From Azospirillum sp. SYSU D00513 (lineage in GTDB: Bacteria > Pseudomonadota > Alphaproteobacteria > Azospirillales > Azospirillaceae), in contig NZ_JAFIQV010000056.1 of NCBI RefSeq assembly GCF_017356015.1, positions 1 to 36,863 on the forward strand: a DNA stretch of 36,863 bases, in the 5' to 3' direction. Shown here one piece after another: positions 31,484-36,863 of this stretch. The translations under genes were made by a program, and so were the position numbers. Under the pieces are notes generated by a model, which was given only the letters and a program-made list of their open reading frames with translations, searched no databases and had not been told where the DNA came from. Every line of letters begins with the position of its first letter. Position 1 is the first letter of the stretch.

Positions 31484-32188
31484 ATGGTTAGGGGCAAGGG
31501 CAAGAACACCGCGGTCGGCTATGTCCGCGTCTCAACCGACGACCAGGCCGACAGCGGCCTCTCCCTCTCCCACCAGGAAACGCGCATCCGCGCCTACTGT
31601 GAGGCGCACGGGCTTGAGCTGATCGCTGTCGTGTCGGACGAGGGCGTCAGCGCCGGTAAGCCCTTCGCTGACCGCAGAGGCGGCGCCGAGGTGCTGGGGA
31701 TGATCGCTGCCGGCACTGTCCATCATGTCGTGGCCCTCAAGCTCGATCGCGTGTTCCGCGACGCCGGCAACGCCCTGGCGCAATCCTCCGCCTGGGACAA
31801 GGCCGGCATCGGCCTGCACCTGATCGACATGGGTGGCCAGTCGATCAACACCCGCTCAGCCATGGGCCGCATGTTCTTTGTGATGAGCGCCGGCTTCGCC
31901 GAGATGGAGCGCGGCCTGATCCGCGAGCGCACGGCCGCTGCGATGCGGGTGAAGAGGGAGCGCGGCGAAGTGATCAGCCGGCCGACGCTGGGCTTTGACG
32001 CGGTGGACGGTAAGCTGGTGCGGAACGACGGTGAGGCCGCGCTGATCGCCCGCATCTACGACATGCACAAGGGTGGCGCCAGCTACAACGCCATCTCCAA
32101 GCAGCTCACCCAGGAAGGCGTGCGGACCAAGCGCGGCGGCTCTTGGCACGCGACGACGATCCGGAAGCTGGTGCTGCGAGCGGCGTGA
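31484..32188 (+). CDS. Serine recombinase (resolvase/invertase family)
   Basis: A 234-residue recombinase. The catalytic serine is S17 in VGYVRVSTDDQ; LDRVFRDAGN and FAEMERGLIRERT are the conserved active-site and helix E segments. A short C-terminal helix-turn-helix (GASYNAISKQLTQEGVRTKRGGSWHATTIRKL) binds DNA. The size fits Tn3-type resolvases or plasmid ParA-type resolvases. ATG 31484 follows GGAGGG. Next to repA it probably resolves plasmid dimers. Confidence 0.92.
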   Translation: MVRGKGKNTAVGYVRVSTDDQADSGLSLSHQETRIRAYCEAHGLELIAVVSDEGVSAGKPFADRRGGAEVLGMIAAGTVHHVVALKLDRVFRDAGNALAQSSAWDKAGIGLHLIDMGGQSINTRSAMGRMFFVMSAGFAEMERGLIRERTAAAMRVKRERGEVISRPTLGFDAVDGKLVRNDGEAALIARIYDMHKGGASYNAISKQLTQEGVRTKRGGSWHATTIRKLVLRAA

Positions 32189-32269
32189 CCCGCTTGGTAA
32201 CACGCTCCCGCCATGGCGCCACACGGCCGACAATGGCATGTTGATCGTAACGCTGACCATGGGGATTTG

Positions 32270-33139
32270 ATGGATCAGGAGCCTATGCCCGTCACAACGG
32301 TGACGGCAAGCACGCCCGAGCAGTTGACGTTCGACATCCTGTTTGATGCCTTGCCCGATGTCGCAATGCGCGACCAGAAGGACGGCATGGAACGGGCTTG
32401 GGTGTCGCTCGGCAAAAGCAAGCGCACTACAGCCATCCACCATGAGATCAGTGATACCGAGTACGTCAAAATCGTCCCACATCCCGATTACGGCATGGCG
32501 ACGATCTGGGACTGGGACATCATTATCTATCTGGTCGCGCAGCTCATGGCGCGGTCGCAGAACACGGTCCTGCCCGACGCGCCCGCGGTTGAGGTCCACC
32601 CCCACGCCATCCTGACCGCCATCGGGCGCGGCACTGGCGGCCGGGACTACGCCCTGTTGCGCGAGGCGATTGCACGGCTCCAATACACCGTGCTTGAAAC
32701 CAACCTCTGGCAACGGAACAAGAAGCGTCTCGACCGTCACGCTTTCATTGTCGGCTTCACCGAAATCGACGCCGGCGCCGAGAGCAGCGGCGGCATGCGC
32801 TTCCTGCTTCCGCCGTGGATCGTCAACTCGGTGAAGGCCCGCGGCGTGCTGTCGATCCACCGCTCCTATTTCAATCTAGAAGGCGGCTTCGAGCGGTTCC
32901 TGTACCGCGTCGCCCGCAAGATGTGCGGGCACCAGGTAGAGGCCAAGATCGGCCTGCGCGGGCTACACGAGCGCTCCGGCAGCCCCATGCGCTTCGCCGA
33001 CTTCGCCAAGGCGGTCCGGAAAGCCGTCGGCAAGGAGGAGGTTCCCGAGTACCGCCTGGAGATCTACAAGAACGCCGACGGCGAGGAGATCCTGCGCATG
33101 ACGCAGGCGACCCTATCCCGCCTGCCAGGCCCCGCCTGA
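32270..33139 (+). CDS. repA: Plasmid replication initiator RepA (RPA family)
   Basis: A 289-residue initiator resembling the alphaproteobacterial plasmid replication protein A family (DWDIIIYLVAQLM, FLLPPWIVNSV, HRSYFNLEGGFERFLYRVARKMCG). These have winged-helix domains and bind iterons to start replication. ATG 32270 has GGGGAT upstream; the longer frame from 32213 lacks support. The stop is directly followed by five iterons, its likely binding sites. Confidence 0.88.
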   Translation: MDQEPMPVTTVTASTPEQLTFDILFDALPDVAMRDQKDGMERAWVSLGKSKRTTAIHHEISDTEYVKIVPHPDYGMATIWDWDIIIYLVAQLMARSQNTVLPDAPAVEVHPHAILTAIGRGTGGRDYALLREAIARLQYTVLETNLWQRNKKRLDRHAFIVGFTEIDAGAESSGGMRFLLPPWIVNSVKARGVLSIHRSYFNLEGGFERFLYRVARKMCGHQVEAKIGLRGLHERSGSPMRFADFAKAVRKAVGKEEVPEYRLEIYKNADGEEILRMTQATLSRLPGPA

Positions 33140-33288
33140 CTCGGTACATCAATCCCTGGCTGGACTCGGTACATCAATCCCCGGTGCGCCAATCGAGGTG
33201 TCTGTGGAGGCGCTGTGGAACAGCCCGGTACATCATTCCCCGAATAGCTCGGTACATCACTCCCCGAGTCACTCGGTACATCATTCCC
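33140..33288. repeat. Replication origin: five 17-bp iterons
   Basis: The consensus CTCGGTACATCAATCCC recurs at 33140-33156, 33165-33181, 33224-33240, 33248-33264 and 33272-33288, with changes only at the first bases and around position 13. Start-to-start spacings are 25, 59, 24 and 24 bases, so the wide gap of 59 separates two arrays. All point the same way. This is the signature of an iteron origin controlled by the adjacent RepA. Confidence 0.93.
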
Positions 33289-33345
33289 TGAGGTGCTTCA
33301 GCGACTCGCCAGAACACAACGAGTCGCTCCGAGTCGCCGAGAGCT

Positions 33346-33382
33346 ATAACAGAATCCTTTTATAACAAAGGGTTCTTCTAAC
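33346..33382. other. AT-rich stretch next to the iterons
   Basis: TATAACAGAATCC and TTTTATAACAAAGGG form an AT-rich tract 60 bases beyond the last iteron, a plausible DNA unwinding element. It could also carry the promoter of the XRE gene. Confidence 0.4.
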
Positions 33383-33462
33383 GGCCGGCAGGCTGTGGAT
33401 TCCTTTCCACGCCGGTGCTACGAACAGCACTGCTTTGGGCAACAAGAGCGACAGGCAAGCCG

Positions 33463-33936
33463 ATGGCACGAGGGCGACCTACAAACCCCATGGGCGATGG
33501 ACCCGATGCCGTTGACGTGTATGTCGGCTCTCGCATTCGGATACGCCGCACGCTCATAGGCATGAACCAGACTGCGCTTGGGCAGCGAGTTGGCCTGACC
33601 TTCCAGCAGATCCAGAAATACGAAAGAGGCGTAAACCGCGTCTCAGCTTCAAAGCTCTGGCAGTTCAGCCAAGCGCTCGACGTGCCGATCAGTTTCTTTT
33701 TTGAGGAAATGCCCAACGATCTTCGGGAGCGTGGGGGGCTCTCGCCGGAGCTGATGGACATTGCGACTAAGGAGAATTCCGAACCGGACCTGCTGCGCAA
33801 GCGTGAGACATTGGAGCTGGTGAAAGCCTATACTCGGATCAGCAATCCGCGTGATCGGCAGCGCATGTATGAGATTTTCAAGACGGTGGGCGACCTGGAA
33901 GGGCCCGGTCGGACCGACACAGCCGAGCAGGAATAG
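33463..33936 (+). CDS. XRE-family regulator
   Basis: A 157-residue protein. The helix-turn-helix is VGSRIRIRRTLIGMNQTALGQRVGLTFQQIQKYERGVNRVSASKLWQFSQALDV, close to many alphaproteobacterial Cro/CI-type regulators, followed by a helical C-terminus. The ribosome binding site at ATG 33463 is weak. Next to the origin it may control repA or plasmid copy number. Confidence 0.88.
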   Translation: MARGRPTNPMGDGPDAVDVYVGSRIRIRRTLIGMNQTALGQRVGLTFQQIQKYERGVNRVSASKLWQFSQALDVPISFFFEEMPNDLRERGGLSPELMDIATKENSEPDLLRKRETLELVKAYTRISNPRDRQRMYEIFKTVGDLEGPGRTDTAEQE

Positions 33937-33960
33937 GATCGGGCGCAGGGCTGACAGCAA

Positions 33961-34116
33961 TCATTCGCCACCTTCCCCTTCTCGCCACGCCGCGATGGTC
34001 CGCACCCAACGCAGAACCTCGGCGTTGCCGAACCGCTGCCGGAATGTGGAAACAGGGACGCGGCCCCAAGCACGATCACTGCGCCGCGGCGCGCCTCCGG
34101 GCCCGGCGCTCTGCAT
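33961..34116 (-). CDS. Short protein or fragment with the RWVRTIAAW segment
   Basis: The last 30 residues (STFRQRFGNAEVLRWVRTIAAW) match the protein at 35446-35664 (AELRRLFPGL..NAEAVRWVRTIAAW). At the DNA level 24 bases are identical. A possible start is ATG 34116, inside the RHH gene in another frame; no ribosome binding site is clear, so it may be a truncated copy. Confidence 0.4.
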   Translation of the reverse strand: MQSAGPGGAPRRSDRAWGRVPVSTFRQRFGNAEVLRWVRTIAAWREGEGGE

Positions 34117-34375
34117 CGGCCACCTGATCCCGAAACCACCGCACCGCCCACACTCGGACAGCACGGCTGTAGCTGAGGTCCGGGTGGTGCTGTTGCGCGG
34201 CTGTGCAGATCCGGTTTAGGAGTTCGCCCCAGGTGGTGCCGAGCTTTTCGGAGGCCTCATCCAAGGCATCCCAGTATTCGTTCTCCAGCCGCATGCTGGT
34301 GCGCATGCCGCGGATCGTGACGTTCCGGATGGTAGTGTCAACAGGGGCAGGCAAGTCGGTTATTCCTGTATGCAT
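34076..34375 (-). CDS. RHH_4-type ribbon-helix-helix protein
   Basis: A 99-residue protein. RNVTIRGMRTSMRLENEYWDALDEASEKLGTTWGELLNRI followed by LSYSRAVRVWAVRWFRD fits the ribbon-helix-helix family common in alphaproteobacteria (RHH_4), where IRGxRTSxRLE is the strand. No toxin partner is adjacent. The start at 34375 lacks a strong site; ATG at residue 24 would cut into the strand. Confidence 0.78.
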   Translation of the reverse strand: MHTGITDLPAPVDTTIRNVTIRGMRTSMRLENEYWDALDEASEKLGTTWGELLNRICTAAQQHHPDLSYSRAVRVWAVRWFRDQVADAERRARRRAAAQ

Positions 34376-34478
34376 CCAGGGAACATAGCAGGTTTACCCA
34401 CGCCGCCAACTATGCCGATGGTCGGGGCATACTGCAGCGTTCACGTTTCGGTAAGATTGCTTCGGAACGCTTCTACGT

Positions 34479-34673
34479 ATGCAAGAGCGATACGCATACA
34501 AGGCGGACCCCAATGAGCCTGGACGATGGCTCGTCTACGACGCCAAGCTGCTGGCAGCTGGTGGAGGCCTGTTGGTGGTCGAACGCGGACTGACCGAGGC
34601 AGGCGCCAAGGTCGTGGCGCAATGGTTCAACGACCTAAACCGTGGCGTGCCGCATGAGCCCCCGCGCACCTGA
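34479..34673 (+). CDS. Small hypothetical protein, first of a paralogous pair
   Basis: A 64-residue protein (ERYAYKADPNEPGRWLVYDAK..RGLTEAGAKVVAQWFNDLN). It overlaps the next gene by 20 bases. The two share GRxWLVxD and a helix LTxAxAxxxAxWxN. Function unknown. Confidence 0.55.
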   Translation: MQERYAYKADPNEPGRWLVYDAKLLAAGGGLLVVERGLTEAGAKVVAQWFNDLNRGVPHEPPRT

Positions 34674-34854
34674 CCGCTATGCCGTCGCCATCCATAGCGA
34701 TGGCCGGAGCTGGTTGGTGGTGGATACCCACACCACGCAGAGGAGCACATGGGAGTTCCGGCCGATCTACCGGCGGCTTACCTATGCCCAAGCCCAGCAG
34801 ATCGCCGCGTGGCTCAACTTCATGGGTTTCGAGCCGCCAGCCAACGACACTTAG
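34654..34854 (+). CDS. Small hypothetical protein, second of a paralogous pair
   Basis: A 66-residue protein starting MSPRAPDRYAVAIHSDG, then RSWLVVDTHTTQ and RRLTYAQAQQIAAWLNFMG. The pattern parallels the gene before it: two strands around a Trp, then an amphipathic helix ending in W.N. Probably a tandem duplication that diverged. Confidence 0.6.
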   Translation: MSPRAPDRYAVAIHSDGRSWLVVDTHTTQRSTWEFRPIYRRLTYAQAQQIAAWLNFMGFEPPANDT

Positions 34855-34892
34855 TGGCTGAAAAGGCTGAGCGGGGAAGCAGTCAGAGCCGG

Positions 34893-35123
34893 TCAAGCCG
34901 CCTTACCCGGCCAGGGCCACGGCCCCTCATGTTCGATGCCCGGCACCTTCCCGCACGGGCTGGACAGGAGTTCCTTGGCCTCGGACAGCACCAGGCCCTC
35001 GGCATAGCCCTCCTGCACCAGGATCGCCTCTGCCTCGGCTGCCGAGTTGGCGACAACCTTGAAGGCCCGGATCGGGTAAGCGTCGCTTGCGTGGCTCTTC
35101 CCGGTGATCCCATACATGAACAT
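34893..35123 (-). CDS. Small hypothetical protein
   Basis: A 76-residue protein (MFMYGITGKSHASDAYPIRAFKVVANSAAEAEAILVQEGY). GAGGAG lies upstream of ATG 35123, which supports this start over 35282. The strand-helix repeat FKVVANSAAEAEAI is reminiscent of small domains that sit at the ends of larger proteins, but I cannot name a family. Confidence 0.6.
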   Translation of the reverse strand: MFMYGITGKSHASDAYPIRAFKVVANSAAEAEAILVQEGYAEGLVLSEAKELLSSPCGKVPGIEHEGPWPWPGKAA

Positions 35124-35445
35124 GCTCTGTCTTCTCCTCAGGCTCGCACCACTGGCACGTCGTCCAGCTGTGTCGTGCAGCTGGGTGAACGCTGGTCCTG
35201 CCGCATCCGCCACTCCTTGCCCATGCTTGTCGCAGCTGGAACCAGGGCGCCGCGTCGTGGCATCCGCTCGGGGCGCCGGCATGGCCCGTGTCTGCGCGGC
35301 GGCGTTGCTGGGTCTTCAGGGGAGGAGCGTGTTCCTGCCCTCTGGGACGGCCTTCATCCGGCTCCGAGTAACGGAGGGCGACATCGGCATGGCGCTCCCG
35401 CCAGGCTAGGCGCATCATGCCGGTCAACGTGCATGAGGTCGTGCT

Positions 35446-35664
35446 GTGTTCATCGTCACCGAGGAGGAAGCCGCCACTATCCGGCAGGCTTACGAGCGAG
35501 GCGGGGAATGGGTCGCGGTCGCCGAACTGCGCCGGCTCTTTCCTGGCCTGAAGGACAATGCCGAGGCGGTCCGGTGGGTGCGGACCATCGCGGCGTGGCA
35601 TGCCTTGCCACCGGGGCCTCTGCAGCGAAAGGGCACTTCAGGGCGGGATGCTCTGTCTCAATGA
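35446..35664 (+). CDS. Small hypothetical protein with RWVRTIAAW
   Basis: A 72-residue protein starting at GTG 35446 with GAGG eight bases upstream. MFIVTEEEAATIRQAYERGGEWVAVAELRRLFPGL is followed by NAEAVRWVRTIAAW. It shares this last block with a minus-strand frame at 33961. No family recognised. Confidence 0.6.
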   Translation: MFIVTEEEAATIRQAYERGGEWVAVAELRRLFPGLKDNAEAVRWVRTIAAWHALPPGPLQRKGTSGRDALSQ

Positions 35665-36200
35665 TGCCTTAGGCGTCTTGCCCACACTGTCTCAGAACCG
35701 GAGTGGCTAATCAGCATGTTGGAAGGGGCTGCGGGCCGGTTCTGCCTTACCTCCCGCTATATCGAGGATCTTGGCAGTCCGACTGTTGTCCGCAGCCCAA
35801 GGCAATCATGCGATTGATAATTTTGTGTCGAGCAGAGGCTCAAAAGCACAGCCACCAACCGCTATAATGCAAAGCTGAAGTCAGTAAGCCACTCTGAAGT
35901 GTCCCGCTTGGGTATACCCTAGCGGGGCGTCTCATGCCGGCGTCGGAACGGCGGAATCCCGTGTCCCGTTTGGGTTGGTTTTGGATTACAAGACAGCTCC
36001 GATGAGCAGGTCTAAACCCTAATAGGACAACCGGCAGCGGCTGGACTGCAATGCGCGGATGGCAGTCCAGAGTGTCTGCCATCCCTGTACCAGCACCATG
36101 ACCGCCAGATGGCCGCACACCCTCATTCTCATCTCGGGAGAGGAGCGCGCTGACCTTGACACAAGCCGTCAAGCCGATCGGCGAGCCTTTTCCTTGTAAA
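35665..36200. other. Intergenic with a direct repeat, no gene recognised
   Basis: GTGTCCCGCTTGGGT (35899-35913) and GTGTCCCGTTTGGGT (35961-35975) are direct repeats 62 bases apart with one difference. Minus-strand frames are shadows without starts. The stretch lies between GC-rich plasmid genes and the AT-richer TraK-like gene. Confidence 0.4.
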
Positions 36201-36566
36201 TCAAACCAAATCTTCTTTGCTGTGAATTGTGAATACAAAATCGCGAATCTCCCCTGCATTTGTACTGGCTTGGCTCTGTTCAGCAGGGGTTTGTGAAATT
36301 GTTTTCTGATCTACAGCTGTGATCTGTTTAGTAGACACCCCTCTGTCTGGCGTCAATTTCTTCTTCAGATTTCGCTCTGCTTCCACATAGCGAAGGAATG
36401 TCCGATACGTACATTGCATAACATTGCGGCTGAAAAGATCCTCGTAAATGGCTTTGACCGTATTGCCTTCTGAAAGCGCTTGGTCAATTTCCTTCTTCAT
36501 TACATTGAAGATGACCCGTGGGTTGCCGTTGCGCTTCTGCCGAAGCCGTTCCGCTATTGTGCTCAT
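36201..36566 (-). CDS. TraK-like (DUF5338-type) transfer protein
   Basis: A 121-residue protein. IAERLRQKRNGNPRVIFNVMKKEIDQALSEGNTVKAIYEDLFSRNVMQCTYRTFLRYV matches the pattern of small plasmid TraK or DUF5338 proteins (long helix, EI..AL..G.....I...L......Y..F..YV), which bind DNA near an origin of transfer. AGAGGTGA precedes the ATG. Codons are AT-richer than neighbours. No other transfer gene is inside the window. Confidence 0.6.
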   Translation of the reverse strand: MSTIAERLRQKRNGNPRVIFNVMKKEIDQALSEGNTVKAIYEDLFSRNVMQCTYRTFLRYVEAERNLKKKLTPDRGVSTKQITAVDQKTISQTPAEQSQASTNAGEIRDFVFTIHSKEDLV

Positions 36567-36863
36567 TATGCATCACCTCTTTCCCGGCCTCGTTCATCAG
36601 CTTGCCAATGCTAACATCAACACTGGCGTCAGAAAAGGACAGGCAGTGACACCAAGCGACAAGAGAAGACAGAAATTGACACGGTTTTGCAGGGCAAGAT
36701 AGGTGATGCGGCCCCGTGGGGCCACGTCACCACCTTATTCGCCTGGGGGCTCAACGGTGTCCTGCTCTGCGAGACCAGCAGTCTCCGCCTGTATAAGAGG
36801 TTCACGCCAGATGGATGTTCAGCAGTCGCGCCGCGATCAGGCGGCGATCAAAGTGCGCCCTTT
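36567..36863. other. Right edge with an inverted repeat, possible oriT
   Basis: At 36702-36731 two 14-base arms (GGTGATGCGGCCCC and GGGGCCACGTCACC) pair imperfectly around GT, upstream of the TraK-like gene. Such positions often hold an origin of transfer, but I see no nic consensus that I can name. No gene is complete here. Confidence 0.35.

Noticed and set aside
33140..33288. CRISPR array
   Set aside because: Repeats are 17 bases with spacers of 7, 8 and 42 bases, and lie next to repA, as expected for iterons.
1..36863. tRNA or rRNA genes
   Set aside because: No cloverleaf with a TTCRA-type loop or conserved rRNA stretch was noticed.

Overview
The window looks like a plasmid, or a plasmid-like mobile replicon, of a GC-rich alphaproteobacterium. 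The evidence is a RepA-type initiator followed by iterons, a ParA plus small ribbon-helix-helix partition pair, a small serine recombinase with its own repeat site, a TraK-like transfer protein, RHH_4-type and FixJ/NarL-type regulators, and Shine-Dalgarno-led genes of high GC. The genus cannot be fixed from sequence alone. The backbone is unusually complete, so 36.9 kb could be nearly a whole small plasmid, but I see no proof that the ends join.

Layout. 0.4-1.5 kb: tyrosine recombinase and a small downstream gene on the minus strand. 1.6-2.5 kb: small cargo genes, one of them AT-rich. 2.7-20.1 kb: a DNA phosphorothioation (Dnd) island. dndB, dndC, dndD, dndE, a double methyltransferase and a membrane protein form a tightly overlapping minus-strand operon; dndA (cysteine desulfurase) diverges from dndB. 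Downstream of dndA come a GHKL ATPase and a sigma-region-4-like protein. Converging on these from the right is a second operon: PLD-nuclease/helicase fusion, 77-residue protein, SMC/Rad50-like ATPase, and a small protein that may be distantly DndE-like. A GIY-YIG nuclease gene sits at the left edge. The usual DndF, DndG and DndH partners are not seen. 20.4-21.5 kb: two divergent clusters of very small overlapping genes around a shared repeat-rich promoter.

The island is bracketed by direct repeats. About 122 bp covering the 5' end of the integrase gene and the sequence just upstream (1440-1561) recur at 21664-21785 with 7 mismatches, in the same orientation, next to a truncated integrase copy. 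The homology stops at a site shaped like a tyrosine recombinase core (11-bp arms around a 6-bp spacer). This suggests that the 20-kb Dnd island was brought in, and perhaps can be moved, by this integrase or a relative.

21.8-30 kb is sparse backbone: two receiver-only response regulators, a LuxR-type regulator, several small exported or small cytoplasmic proteins, and the parA/parB-like pair flanked by TGATCAA-type repeats. At 28.4 kb there is a perfect 22-6-22 inverted repeat whose centre resembles a Xer dif site. 29.1-30.6 kb holds mostly hairpins. 31.4-33.9 kb is the resolvase, repA, five iterons and an XRE regulator. 34-36.6 kb carries small hypothetical genes, some of them paralogous, and the AT-richer TraK-like gene.

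Working model: DndA-E sulfur-modify the host DNA backbone. The helicase/nuclease operon, the GHKL ATPase plus sigma-like protein, and perhaps the GIY-YIG nuclease and membrane protein, replace DndFGH as the effector arm against unmodified DNA. The modification half rests on clear motifs; the effector half is inference from gene content and context.
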